NCBI GenBank assembly: GCA_047601665.1
Contig: JASGIT010000001.1
Span: 1,798,001 to 1,862,000, forward strand
Direction: 5' to 3'
DNA: 64,000 nucleotides
From: JASGIT01 sp047601665
GTDB taxonomy: Bacteria > Pseudomonadota > Gammaproteobacteria > Burkholderiales > Burkholderiaceae_C
Part shown: piece by piece, positions 1 through 8,293 of the stretch
Layout: every line of letters begins with the position of its first letter
Numbering within the stretch: position 1 is the first letter of the stretch
Program-made: the position numbers and the translations under genes
The notes under the pieces: model-generated
Told to the model about the DNA's origin: nothing
The model's input: the letters and a program-made list of their open reading frames with translations, nothing else
Databases searched by the model: none

Positions 1-674
1 GAGGACAGTTCATTGACCACGCCGGTCAATCCCACCACCAATGCCCAGGCCAAGGTAACGATACCCAGCAGGTTGTGCAGATCGAGCCAGCGAATGCGGG
101 TTGAACGATCGGCACGCACTGTGCCGAAGTCCAGCTTCTTCACGAATGGCCCATACAGCACCACGCCCGAGACCGTGGAGAGCACGAACAGGAGCGCCAT
201 CGAGGCCAGGAACAGTTCACCAGGCAGGCCACCGAACAGATCGGTGTGCAACGACCGCACCACGCCCATGAAGCCCCGCTGCTCCCGGGGCTTGGACACT
301 TCCAGCACCTCGGCTGTGCGAGCGTCGAAGCGGATGAAATGCTGGACTCTGGGGTCCGCGCTCAATGCGGCAAACGACGGCGCCATCCACGCATAGACCT
401 GCGGCTCGTCGTCATCGACGAACAGCAGTGAAACGACCTCGCCTGGGTACATCTGGCGGCCGATGGCCGCCAGACGGTCCAAAGACACCCGCGGCGCAGT
501 GGCCGGCAGTTCGGCGTAGGTATGCGGGCTGATCCAGTCCTCGATCTCCTCGGAAAACACCAGCGGCAAGCCAGTCAGGCACACCAACAGCAGGAACACC
601 ACGCAGACCAGGCTTGTCCACCGGTGAACCAGCCCCCAGACCCGTATCGTTCCCGCGCCTTTCACGGACTTCAC
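1..674 (-). CDS. PepSY-associated transmembrane protein (3' part cut by window edge)
   Basis: Reading the minus strand from a GTG at 674 gives an open frame to the left edge of about 224 codons. The first 40 residues contain a hydrophobic helix (residues VCVVFLLLVCLTGLPLVF), followed by a periplasmic stretch, a segment with HTDLFGGLPGELFL, a second helix (LLFVLSTVSGVVLYGPF) and RWLDLHNLLGIVTLAWALVVG. This is the layout of PepSY-TM inner-membrane proteins, often encoded next to TonB receptors and thought to act in ferric-siderophore reduction or release. The GTG overlaps the receptor stop codon (GTGA), so the two are probably co-translated. The C-terminus is outside the window. Confidence 0.82.
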   Translation of the reverse strand, partial: MKSVKGAGTIRVWGLVHRWTSLVCVVFLLLVCLTGLPLVFSEEIEDWISPHTYAELPATAPRVSLDRLAAIGRQMYPGEVVSLLFVDDDEPQVYAWMAPSFAALSADPRVQHFIRFDARTAEVLEVSKPREQRGFMGVVRSLHTDLFGGLPGELFLASMALLFVLSTVSGVVLYGPFVKKLDFGTVRADRSTRIRWLDLHNLLGIVTLAWALVVGLTGVVNELS

Positions 675-3067
675 CAGTTGTATTTCAAGGTGGCCACAAC
701 ATTCCGCCGGAGTCCGTACCAGCATCCATTGGTGCACGTTTGGATGTATTTTCTATCGAAAATATTCGAGGCATTGACGGCCAATGTCAGTCCTTTCAAC
801 GATGGGTTATTAAAGCCGAAGTCGTAGCTGAGCATGGCGTCAGACACGGTCACCCCCGGAATGGTGGCCGTATTGGCGGTATTCATGGTGCTGCCGATAT
901 ATCTGGCACCTGCACCCACCTTTACGCCACCCAAAGCTCCTTCCGTGAATTTGTAAGTTGCCCATGCATTCGCACTGTTTCGCGGAATTCCTGACGGCCG
1001 ATAGCCTTTTGTCCCGCTATTTGATTTCGTGGTGCGCGCGTCAATATAGGCATAGGAAGCAAGCAGGTTGACATTCTTGGTCAGACGCCCTTGCACGCCG
1101 ATGTCAAAACCATTGGATCGGACTTCACCGGTCTGTACGCGATTATTGGAATTATTCAGATCCTGCGTCAGTACATTCTGCTGCGTCAACTGATAGACGG
1201 ATGCAGAGAAAATCGCATCCATGGCAGCCGGCTTGTATTTGACGCCTGCCTCGTATTGCTGCCCTGTCGTTGGCTTGAATGCCTTGCTGTTGACATCCGT
1301 CCCGACAGTCGGCATGAACGAGGTGGAGTAGCTGACGTAGGGCGCAATGCCATTGTCAAAAAGATAAAGCAAGCCAGCATTCCAGGTGGTCGCCGAACTG
1401 GATTGGGTTTGCCTGGAGTTATCGTTCAACAGATCCGTGGTCGAACTGTTAGCCCAATCATGGCGCGCTCCCATGGAAGCCCGCCACCCGCCGAATGATA
1501 TTTCATCGTGGGCATAAACCCCTAGATCGCGCACCGTTTGTTGCGTGTTGATGTAGGTGTCATTCGCCGTATAAACAGGTAGTGGCTGGCGATAGATTGG
1601 ATACAAAAGATCGAGCGAAGGCGCATCCGCATCCGTCTCCTTGTCGGCATAGTTCACATGCTGATAATCGAGCCCGAGCAGGGTCTTGTGCTTGAAGTCA
1701 CCCAGGGTGAATGTTTTTTCCGCCTGGTTGTCGACGCTGAAAAGGTGGGCGTTGTTGATATCCTGGAACTTGTCCCGAATGATGGTGGTGCCGACGAGTT
1801 TGTCATCTTGAACGCTGTCGAAGTGCCACGCCAGGTATTGCTGCCGCAGGTTCTGCCTGAATGTCCAGCCGCTGTCGAAATGGTGTTCAAAGGCATACCC
1901 GATGGATGCCTGTTTGCTTTGCAGCTTGTTGAATCCCAGGTCGCCGGTGAAGAAATTGTCAGGAATGCGATAGCCATCCGCGTTGGGAACCAATGACCCC
2001 ACCGCGGGCCTCTTGTTCCAGAAGCCGGTATTCGGGTCGTTGCGGTAGCTGGCAAGAATGGTCAAAGACGTGGAGCTGTCGGGCCGGAATGTGAGCGACG
2101 GCGCAATGGAAACTCTGCTGAGATTGGTGTGATCGACCTGGGTACCGCTGTCATATGCAACCCCCGTGATGCGATACAGCCAGCGCTTATCCGTGTCGAT
2201 GGGGCCTCCCACGTCGAAGCCGCCTGCGATACGCCCGTAGCTTCCACCTTGAAGGAAGACTTCATGCAATGGCTCCTCGGTCGGGCGTTTGCTGGTCAGT
2301 TGGAGAATGCCGCCGGGCTGGTTCTGGCCATACACAGCGGCGGTGGCGCCTTTGAGGAGTTCCACCCGATCCAGCATGTAGGGGTCATGCGCCGGGCGGG
2401 CGAAAGTCCCGGCGGGGACGGGCAGGCCGTCCACATATTCCGTGGTGCTGAACCCTCGCACTTGTACGCCAGCTTCGGCCTGTTTGGGATCGGCGCCTGA
2501 GCCATTTCCCTGGACGCCAGCGTTGTAATACGTCACCGCATCCCCTGGATTGAAGGGCTGCTGATCGTCCATCTGCTGGCGAGTGACGACGACGACGGAT
2601 TGGGGAATTTCCAGCAGCGGGGTTTCACCCTTGGCTGACGTGACGCTTCTGGTGGTGTACGACTGCGTGCCTTCCGTCGTTGCATCCTGTTCTGGCGCAG
2701 CACGCACGAGAACTTCGGGCAGCGCGGTGCCCCCCACAGACGCAGCGGCCTTGATCACGACCGCATTGCCCTCATGCATTGCCGTCAACCCGCTGCCCGC
2801 CAACAAGCGATTCAGCGCCTGATTCGGCGTCAGTGTTCCCGACACAGCCGGAGCGGTTTTGCCCGCGACCAGGCTCTGCTGGGTCATGAGCTGGATTCGG
2901 GTCTGCCGCGCCCAGTCATTGAGCGCCTCCGCAAGAGGCTGGGCCTTGATGCTGATCTGAACCGGCGCGTCAGGCGATGCAATGCCTTGCGCGTGAACGG
3001 CAGCGCCTCCCAACGCGAGGGCGATAGCCAGGGCGAGAGGGGCTGGCCGAAGTTTCTGGCGACTCAT
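671..3067 (-). CDS. TonB-dependent siderophore receptor with N-terminal signalling (STN) domain
   Basis: Outer-membrane receptor for a ferric siderophore, 798 aa. The start is placed at 3067, preceded by an AAGGAC ribosome site and followed by a clear signal peptide ending AAVHAQ. A longer upstream frame exists but lacks these. Mature residues 1-80 are an STN domain (ISIKAQPLAEALNDWA... LLAGSGLTAMHEGNAVVI), the part that signals to a FecR-type partner. The plug follows, with TPLLEIPQSVVVVTRQQMDDQQ and VELLKGATAAVYGQNQPGG, and then a beta-barrel ending in YNW. STN plus the upstream sigma/anti-sigma pair indicates cell-surface signalling like FecA or FpvA. The ligand cannot be told from sequence; the plug sequence is of the ferrichrome/catecholate 'FhuA-FpvA' type. 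Confidence 0.93.
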   Translation of the reverse strand: MSRQKLRPAPLALAIALALGGAAVHAQGIASPDAPVQISIKAQPLAEALNDWARQTRIQLMTQQSLVAGKTAPAVSGTLTPNQALNRLLAGSGLTAMHEGNAVVIKAAASVGGTALPEVLVRAAPEQDATTEGTQSYTTRSVTSAKGETPLLEIPQSVVVVTRQQMDDQQPFNPGDAVTYYNAGVQGNGSGADPKQAEAGVQVRGFSTTEYVDGLPVPAGTFARPAHDPYMLDRVELLKGATAAVYGQNQPGGILQLTSKRPTEEPLHEVFLQGGSYGRIAGGFDVGGPIDTDKRWLYRITGVAYDSGTQVDHTNLSRVSIAPSLTFRPDSSTSLTILASYRNDPNTGFWNKRPAVGSLVPNADGYRIPDNFFTGDLGFNKLQSKQASIGYAFEHHFDSGWTFRQNLRQQYLAWHFDSVQDDKLVGTTIIRDKFQDINNAHLFSVDNQAEKTFTLGDFKHKTLLGLDYQHVNYADKETDADAPSLDLLYPIYRQPLPVYTANDTYINTQQTVRDLGVYAHDEISFGGWRASMGARHDWANSSTTDLLNDNSRQTQSSSATTWNAGLLYLFDNGIAPYVSYSTSFMPTVGTDVNSKAFKPTTGQQYEAGVKYKPAAMDAIFSASVYQLTQQNVLTQDLNNSNNRVQTGEVRSNGFDIGVQGRLTKNVNLLASYAYIDARTTKSNSGTKGYRPSGIPRNSANAWATYKFTEGALGGVKVGAGARYIGSTMNTANTATIPGVTVSDAMLSYDFGFNNPSLKGLTLAVNASNIFDRKYIQTCTNGCWYGLRRNVVATLKYNW

Positions 3068-3200
3068 GAATGTCCTTGAAGTAGTGAATGCGAATGGTTC
3101 CTGCTTTGGAAGACGCACGAGCCGCCAGAAATACGGTAGCTGTCGGAAAATTTCTTGGCCGCACTGCCGCCATGTGGAAATAGGGTGCGGGGGGCTGCAA

Positions 3201-3252
3201 GCCAGAAAGGCCATCAGCGCTTGCTGGTCAAGCGCTGATAGCTATCGAATAA
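3201..3252. repeat. Comamonadaceae-type palindromic repeat, copy 1
   Basis: Lies in the 255-bp gap between the receptor start and the fecR-like stop. It contains a perfect 10-bp inverted repeat, TCAGCGCTTG and CAAGCGCTGA, and ends with TAGCTATCGAA. It shares the AGCGCTTG core and GATAGC edge with five other copies in this window (6866, 9015, 21699, 29368, 40677). I see no gene in the rest of the gap, which must contain the receptor promoter. Confidence 0.75.
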
Positions 3253-3322
3253 GGAGCGCATCGCCGAAATGGAGGGCCTGCCGGTGGTCCGCGGCGCCAC
3301 TCCGAAGAGGCATCGGCTGCAT

Positions 3323-4402
3323 TTATCGGCCTGCGGAACTCCCGCTGGCGCGCACCACCTCGGTCGCTCCGCCTTCCTCCCGCAGCCGCACGGGCAGGGC
3401 GCTGGGCAGCACGCGCCGCAGCGTCTGCACGTCGCGCGGGTCGAAGGTGCCGGAGAGGCGCAGCGCGGCCACGGCGGGGTCGTGCACGGCCAGGCCGGTG
3501 CTGCCGTAGCGCTCCATTTCGGCCAGGGCCTGCGCCAGCGGTGTGTTCACGAAGCTGATGCGGCTGTCGCGCCAGGGGGCGATGCCTTCGCTGGGGACGG
3601 CCGCCGGGGCCGCCAGCGTGCCCCCGGTGTCGGCCGATATCTGCTGGCCGGCCGTGAGGTAGATGGCGCCGGGCAGGTCGCGCAGCGCGTCGCCGGGCGC
3701 GCTGTTGCGCCGCACGACGCGGACTTTGCCCTCTTCCACGGCGACTTGCACGCCGTCGTTGCCCGGCAGGTTCGGCGTGTAGCGCACCGAGAACCGGGTG
3801 CCGACCACCGTCACGCCCACGGGGCCGGCCAGCACGTGGAACGGCTGGGCGGCATGGGCCTGGACGCTGAAGACGGCCTGGCCTTCGAGCAGCGTCACCT
3901 CGCGGCGCTGGCGGTAATAGGTGACTTCGAGCCGGGTGGCGGTGTCCAGCCGCAGGCGGCTGCCGTCGGGCAGCGCGACTTCGGTCTGCTGGCCGCGCCG
4001 CGTGGCGAAAGCCTGCGCGAATACCGGCTGGGCCTGCCAGCGGTTCCAGGCCAGCAGCCCGGCGCCGCCGGCGATGGCGGTCACGGATGCCACGGCGAAC
4101 GCGGGCGCCAGGAAGCGGCGGCGCGGCAGGGGCTGCGCCTGCCGGGCGTTTTCAAGCGCTTTGTCGCGTTGCAGGTTGCGGCGCAGTTGGGCCACGGCGT
4201 CGGCGGGAATGCCGTCGAGCGCCTGCCAATGGGATTCCCACTGCGCATAGGCCTGCCGGTGGCTTGCGTCGGCGGCCAGCCAGGCCTGAAAGCCGGCTTC
4301 GTCCTGCGCGCTCCAGCCGCCGCGCTGGCGGCGGGTGAACCAGCCGAGCACGTCCTGGCGCAAGCCGGGCGTGTCGTCGGGCGGTTGGAGTGGAGGGGGC
4401 AT
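3323..4402 (-). CDS. FecR-family anti-sigma / sigma regulator
   Basis: Predicted inner-membrane regulator of 359 aa that relays the receptor signal to the ECF sigma factor. The N-terminal cytoplasmic part (about residues 10-60: QDVLGWFTRRQ... FQAWLAADASHRQAYAQWE) is a DUF4880/FecR N-terminal domain. One membrane helix follows (FLAPAFAVASVTAIAGGAGL), then a periplasmic FecR domain with LPDGSRLRLDTATRLEV and VGTRFSVRY. The start at 4402 is chosen because it gives the usual family N-terminus. An upstream in-frame ATG at 4501 would overlap the sigma gene and add unrelated residues. It lies 85 bp downstream of the sigma gene. C-terminal residues resemble the STN-like fold found in this family. Confidence 0.9.
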   Translation of the reverse strand: MPPPLQPPDDTPGLRQDVLGWFTRRQRGGWSAQDEAGFQAWLAADASHRQAYAQWESHWQALDGIPADAVAQLRRNLQRDKALENARQAQPLPRRRFLAPAFAVASVTAIAGGAGLLAWNRWQAQPVFAQAFATRRGQQTEVALPDGSRLRLDTATRLEVTYYRQRREVTLLEGQAVFSVQAHAAQPFHVLAGPVGVTVVGTRFSVRYTPNLPGNDGVQVAVEEGKVRVVRRNSAPGDALRDLPGAIYLTAGQQISADTGGTLAAPAAVPSEGIAPWRDSRISFVNTPLAQALAEMERYGSTGLAVHDPAVAALRLSGTFDPRDVQTLRRVLPSALPVRLREEGGATEVVRASGSSAGR

Positions 4403-4487
4403 GGGAAAAGGTTTCTCTTTTTCTATAGACGCGCGACAGGCGCCGAATCCGGTACCGGGCAGGGAGTGCGCCCGGATATTTTGCGGT

Positions 4488-5060
4488 TCATGGGCCGGCA
4501 CGCTTTCTCCGGCCCGGGGGCGGCGTGGGGCGTGCCGCGCCGCCCTGTGCGTCCAGGCAGCGCCAGCAGGCCTGCATGGCGATCTGGAGCTGCATTTCCA
4601 CGGTGCGCGGGGAGATGCCCATGCGTTCGGCGATCTCGGCGTAGGTCAGGCCGTCGAATTTGTAGAGGATAAAGGCCTCGCGGCAGCGTGGGGGCAGTTG
4701 GTCGATGGTGGCGATGACGGCCGCCAGGCCTTCGCGCGAGGCGAGGATGGCGTCCGGCTCCTGGGACTGTGGGCCGGCCAGGTCGCCGAGCCCGGCACCC
4801 TCGTCGTCCAGCGAGGGGGCTTCGCCGGTCGCGGCGCGCGCGGCGGCGCGGCGGTGTCTGTCGATGACGAGGTTGCGCGCCGTGTGGTACAGCAGCGCCC
4901 GCGCGTCGCGCACGGGCCGGCCTGCCTGCTGCGCCGCCAGGACGCGGGCGTAGCTTTCCTGCGCCAGATCGGCCGCGGCGTCGCGGTCTCTCACGGCGCG
5001 GGAAAGAAAGTTCAGCAGTTCGCGGTAGTAGCGCTCCAGCACGGGTGGCCCAGGGCCCAA
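4488..5060 (-). CDS. ECF sigma-70 factor, FecI type
   Basis: RNA polymerase sigma factor of 190 aa with the two usual ECF domains. Region 2 is near the N-terminus (RDRDAAADLAQESYARVLA) and region 4 contains the helix-turn-helix LTYAEIAERMGISPRTVEMQ. It is first in an operon with the FecR-like protein and the TonB receptor, so it most likely drives the receptor gene when iron-siderophore is bound. The start is uncertain: TTG at 5060, or GTG at 5042, which gives the more family-like MLERYYRELLNF. No in-frame ATG exists before an upstream stop. A Fur-box-like sequence lies about 70-90 bp upstream. Confidence 0.9.
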   Translation of the reverse strand: MGPGPPVLERYYRELLNFLSRAVRDRDAAADLAQESYARVLAAQQAGRPVRDARALLYHTARNLVIDRHRRAAARAATGEAPSLDDEGAGLGDLAGPQSQEPDAILASREGLAAVIATIDQLPPRCREAFILYKFDGLTYAEIAERMGISPRTVEMQLQIAMQACWRCLDAQGGAARPTPPPGRRKRAGP

Positions 5061-5129
5061 TGGAAACGGGGAATTCCCTCGGCGGATGGGCGCCGGTATG
5101 CGGCGGCTGACCTTGGGTGCGCGTCAAAT

Positions 5130-5152
5130 AGGAATGACAATCATTAATTATC
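5130..5152 (-). promoter_or_regulatory. Fur-box-like operator in front of the ECF sigma gene
   Basis: The stretch AGGAATGACAATCATTAATT resembles the 19-bp Fur consensus (GATAATGATAATCATTATC), with AATGA/TCATT arms around the centre. It lies between the divergent sigma gene and lptA, on the side expected for iron repression of the fec-type operon. Assigned by eye from the consensus only. Confidence 0.68.
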
Positions 5153-5243
5153 GGCCATGCACGAGGAGGCAAAGGAGTGCGGTGCCATCCGAAGCGCGGA
5201 GCGCGGGATGACTACAATGCCTGCAAGATTCGTGCCCTGCCCA

Positions 5244-5882
5244 ATGACCCACCGTTTTTCCTCTTTCCTACTGCTCGTGGCCCTGTGCCTGGCGGGCACC
5301 GCGCAGGCCGAGAAGGCCGACAGCGGCAAGCCCATGAACATCGAGGCCGACGCGCTGCGCCACGACGAGCTCAAGCAGACCAGCGTGTTCACCGGCAACG
5401 TGGTGATGACCAAGGGCACCATCACCATCCGCGGCGCGCGGCTGGACGTGGTGCAGGACGCCGATGGCTACCAGTCCGGCACCGTCACGGCCGCGCCGGG
5501 CGCGCGCGCCTTCTTCCGCCAGAAGCGCGATACCCCGCCGGGCCAGCCCGAGGAGTGGATCGAGGGCGAGGGCGAGGTCATCGAGTACGACGGGCGCCGC
5601 GACATCGTGAAGTTCATCCGCCGCGCCGAGATGCGCCGCTACCGGGGCAGCCAGCTGTCGGACCACGTCTCCGGCGCGATCATCGTCTACAACAACGTGA
5701 CCGACGTGTTCACCGTGGACAGCCCCAAGGGCCAGCCCACCGCCGCGCCCCAGGGCGCCAGGCCGCGCGACGGCCGCGTGCGCGCCACGCTCGCTCCCAA
5801 GGACAGCGCCAGCGCTCCGGCGGCGCCCGCAGCGCCGGCCTCCGCGCCCGCGCTGCGCCCCAGCACCACGCTCAGCCAGTAA
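5244..5882 (+). CDS. lptA: LPS export periplasmic bridge protein LptA
   Basis: Periplasmic protein that carries lipopolysaccharide between LptC and LptD; 212 aa from the ATG at 5244. The signal peptide is FSSFLLLVALCLAGTAQA. The OstA/LptA domain follows (MNIEADALRHDELKQTSVFTGNV... ITIRGARLDVVQDADGY... EYDGRRDIVKFIRRAEMRRY... VSGAIIVYNN). The tail is rich in Ala and Pro. An ATG at 5157 would add 29 residues before the signal peptide and is rejected. lptB starts 4 bp after the stop. In related genomes kdsC and lptC usually precede lptA, but here the divergent fec-type operon lies upstream. Confidence 0.95.
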   Translation: MTHRFSSFLLLVALCLAGTAQAEKADSGKPMNIEADALRHDELKQTSVFTGNVVMTKGTITIRGARLDVVQDADGYQSGTVTAAPGARAFFRQKRDTPPGQPEEWIEGEGEVIEYDGRRDIVKFIRRAEMRRYRGSQLSDHVSGAIIVYNNVTDVFTVDSPKGQPTAAPQGARPRDGRVRATLAPKDSASAPAAPAAPASAPALRPSTTLSQ

Positions 5883-5886
5883 CCGC

Positions 5887-6639
5887 ATGACCGTGGAAGA
5901 AAGCCGCCTGGAGGCGCTGAGCCTCGAAAAGACCTACGGCAGCCGCAAGGTCGTCAAGGATGTATCGCTCACCGTGCGCAAGGGCGAGGTCGTGGGCCTG
6001 CTCGGCCCCAACGGCGCGGGCAAGACCACATCGTTCTACATGATCGTGGGCCTGGTGCGCTCGGATGGGGGCGACATCCTGATCGACGGCCAGTCGGTCG
6101 CCAACATGCCCATCCACCGCCGCTCGCGCCTGGGCCTGTCGTACCTGCCGCAGGAGGCGTCGATCTTCCGCAAGCTCAGCGTGGAGGCCAACGTGCGCGC
6201 CGTGCTCGAACTGCAGCGCGGCGACGACGGCAAGCCGCTGCCCAAGAGCGAGATCGAGCGCCGCCTCACCGCCCTGCTCGAGGAACTGCGCGTGGACCAC
6301 CTGCGCGAATCGCCCGCGCTGGCCCTGTCGGGTGGCGAGCGGCGGCGCGTGGAGATCGCGCGCGCGCTGGCCACGCAGCCGCGCTTCATCCTGCTCGACG
6401 AGCCGTTCGCGGGCATCGACCCGATCGCGGTCATCGAGATCCAGCGCATCATCGGCTTCCTGAAAGGGCGCGGCATCGGCGTGCTCATCACCGACCACAA
6501 CGTGCGCGAAACGCTGGGCATCTGCGACCATGCGTTCATCATCAGCGACGGCCGCGTGCTGGCCCAGGGCACGCCGTCCGAGATCGTGGACAACGCCGAG
6601 GTGCGCCGCGTCTACCTGGGCGAACATTTCCGGATGTGA
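5887..6639 (+). CDS. lptB: LPS export ABC transporter ATPase LptB
   Basis: Cytoplasmic ATPase of the LptB2FGC complex, 250 aa, the usual length. Walker A GPNGAGKT is at residues 40-47, the Q-loop in YLPQEASIFRKLSV, the signature LSGGERRRVEIARAL, Walker B FILLDEPFAGIDP, and the H-loop in ITDHNVRETL. The YLPQEASIFRKL segment and C-terminal HFRM are typical of LptB. It lies between lptA and rpoN and its stop codon overlaps the rpoN start by one base (TGATG), suggesting coupled translation. Confidence 0.97.
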   Translation: MTVEESRLEALSLEKTYGSRKVVKDVSLTVRKGEVVGLLGPNGAGKTTSFYMIVGLVRSDGGDILIDGQSVANMPIHRRSRLGLSYLPQEASIFRKLSVEANVRAVLELQRGDDGKPLPKSEIERRLTALLEELRVDHLRESPALALSGGERRRVEIARALATQPRFILLDEPFAGIDPIAVIEIQRIIGFLKGRGIGVLITDHNVRETLGICDHAFIISDGRVLAQGTPSEIVDNAEVRRVYLGEHFRM

Positions 6640-8147
6640 TGAAACCCGGGCTGTCGCTGCGCGTCTCGCAGCATTTGTCCCTCACGCCGCAGCTGCAGCA
6701 GTCCATCCGGCTGCTGCAACTGTCCACGCTGGAACTGGCGCAGGAAGTGGAGCAGATGCTGGCGGACAACCCCTTCTTGGAGCACGACGAGGAAGAGGGC
6801 GAGGCCGCACCGCCCACGCCGCTGGCACCGCCCGGCGCCGAAGCACCCGCGCAGGGCGATGAAAACGCTATCGAATCAGAAGCTGCCAGCGCAGAGCCCA
6901 TAAGCGCTGAGGCCCAATTTGACCAGGAATCCACCCCCGAGTGGGACGACGAAGGCATCTGGAACAGCGCCGACGCCCCCGCGCGCCAGCCGCCCGATGA
7001 CGACGACGAACTCGGCGCCGCCGACCGCTCCGCGCCGCACGAATCGCTGACCGACCACCTGCACCGGCAGGCGCTGGCCCTGCGCCTGTCCGCCGTGGAC
7101 AGCGCCGCGCTGCGCTTCCTCATCGAATCGCTGAACGAGGACGGCTACCTCGAAGACCCGCTGGAAGACCTCGCGGCGGGACTGGCGCAGAGCGAGGACG
7201 ACCGCGAGGAACTGGTCCACCGCTTCACCGTGGCCCTGCGCCTGCTGCAAAGCCTGGACCCCACGGGCGTGGGCGCGCGCGGCCTGGCCGAATGCCTGGC
7301 GCTGCAACTGCGCGCGCTCGCGCAGGACGAGACCACCGCCACCGCGCTCGCCATCTGCCGCCAGCCGCTGGACTGGCTGGCCAAGCGCGACGTGCGCCGC
7401 CTGGCCCAGGCCGCAGGCAGCAGCGAGGAACGCACCCGCGCCGCCATGGCGTTGATCGCGCGGCTCGAACCGCGCCCGGGCCGCCGCTTCGCCAACGTGG
7501 AGCGCAACGCCATCGTGCCCGACGTGATCGTGCGGCCGCTCGCCAGCCGCGCGCGCGAAGGCACGCCGCGCTTCGCCGTGCAGCTCAACCCCGACGTGGC
7601 GCCGCGCCTGCGCGTGCACGCGCTCTACGCGCAGGCCCTGCGCGGCGGGCGCGGCGAAGGGCACCAGGCCCTGCAGCAGCGGCTGCAGGAGGCGCGCTGG
7701 TTCATCAAGAACATCCAGCAGCGCTTCGACACCATCCTGCGCGTGTCCGAGGCCATCGTGGAGCGGCAGAAGAACTTCTTCGTGCACGGCGAAATCGCCA
7801 TGCGCCCGCTGGTGCTGCGCGACATCGCCGACGAACTCGGCCTGCACGAATCCACCATCAGCCGCGTGACCACGGCCAAGTACATGGCCACGCCGCAGGG
7901 CACCTACGAGCTCAAATACTTCTTCGGCTCGGGCCTGGGCACCGAGACGGGCGGCAACGCATCGAGCACGGCCGTGCGCGCGCTCATCAAGCAGTTCGTC
8001 GCGGCGGAAAACCCGGCCAAGCCGCTGTCCGACAGCCAGATCGCCGAGATGCTCAAGGAGCAGGGCATCGAATGCGCGCGCCGCACCGTCGCCAAATACC
8101 GCGAGGCGCTCAAGATCGCGCCCGCCAACCTGCGCAAAGCACTATGA
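6639..8147 (+). CDS. rpoN: RNA polymerase sigma-54 factor RpoN
   Basis: Sigma-54, required for activator-dependent transcription; 502 aa. The N-terminal region I glutamine-rich activator-contact segment (LSLTPQLQQSIRLLQLSTLEL) is followed by an acidic variable region II, the core-binding domain, an HTH (LRDIADELGLHESTISRVT) and the RpoN box ARRTVAKYRE near residue 480. The ATG at 6639 is chosen over the GTG three bases upstream. Region II holds a palindromic repeat read in frame (see the repeat at 6866), giving residues around 76-95 that are not expected in the family. Because region II tolerates length change, activity is probably kept. Confidence 0.97.
   Translation: MKPGLSLRVSQHLSLTPQLQQSIRLLQLSTLELAQEVEQMLADNPFLEHDEEEGEAAPPTPLAPPGAEAPAQGDENAIESEAASAEPISAEAQFDQESTPEWDDEGIWNSADAPARQPPDDDDELGAADRSAPHESLTDHLHRQALALRLSAVDSAALRFLIESLNEDGYLEDPLEDLAAGLAQSEDDREELVHRFTVALRLLQSLDPTGVGARGLAECLALQLRALAQDETTATALAICRQPLDWLAKRDVRRLAQAAGSSEERTRAAMALIARLEPRPGRRFANVERNAIVPDVIVRPLASRAREGTPRFAVQLNPDVAPRLRVHALYAQALRGGRGEGHQALQQRLQEARWFIKNIQQRFDTILRVSEAIVERQKNFFVHGEIAMRPLVLRDIADELGLHESTISRVTTAKYMATPQGTYELKYFFGSGLGTETGGNASSTAVRALIKQFVAAENPAKPLSDSQIAEMLKEQGIECARRTVAKYREALKIAPANLRKAL
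6866..6922 (+). repeat. Palindromic repeat copy 2, read in frame inside rpoN
   Basis: The DNA reads GCTATCGAATCAGAAGCTGC then CAGCGC... TAAGCGCTGAGGCCCAATTT, the same GCTATC / AGCTGCCAGCGC / AAGCGCTG / GGCC-AATTTG order as the intergenic copies. It encodes NAIESEAASAEPISAEAQFD. The same orientation and frame are used by the copy inside rlmL at 9015, which encodes SAIKEEAASARQASAAAIFG. Confidence 0.78.
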
Positions 8148-8151
8148 ACAC

Positions 8152-8262
8152 CCCCCTGAGCCGCTACGCGGCTTCCCCCCGCTCTCGGCTTCGCCGGGCA
8201 GGGGGACGACGCCAGCGCGGCGGGGCGGCCCTTGCGCGGCGTCTGCCGGCCTGGGCCGCGCC
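8152..8262. repeat. GC-rich intergenic repeat between rpoN and rlmL
   Basis: The 146-bp gap is nearly filled by a sequence beginning CCCCTGAGCCGCTACGCGGC, passing through GGGGGACGACGCCAGCGCGG and ending in GGCCTGGGCCGCGCC. It has short inverted arms (GCCGC...GCGGC) and no open frame worth calling. From memory, near-identical copies are common between genes in Acidovorax and relatives. This window holds only one, so the call rests partly on recall. Confidence 0.5.
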
Positions 8263-8293
8263 GGGTACGTACGCCGTGCCCTAGAAAACCGAA

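Noticed and set aside
3068..3214. Longer TonB receptor starting at 3214
   Set aside because: The extra residues precede a standard signal peptide and overlap a repeat; ATG 3067 has a good ribosome site.
5157..5243. Longer LptA beginning at the ATG at 5157
   Set aside because: It would place 29 residues in front of the signal peptide; the ATG at 5244 gives a normal exported protein.
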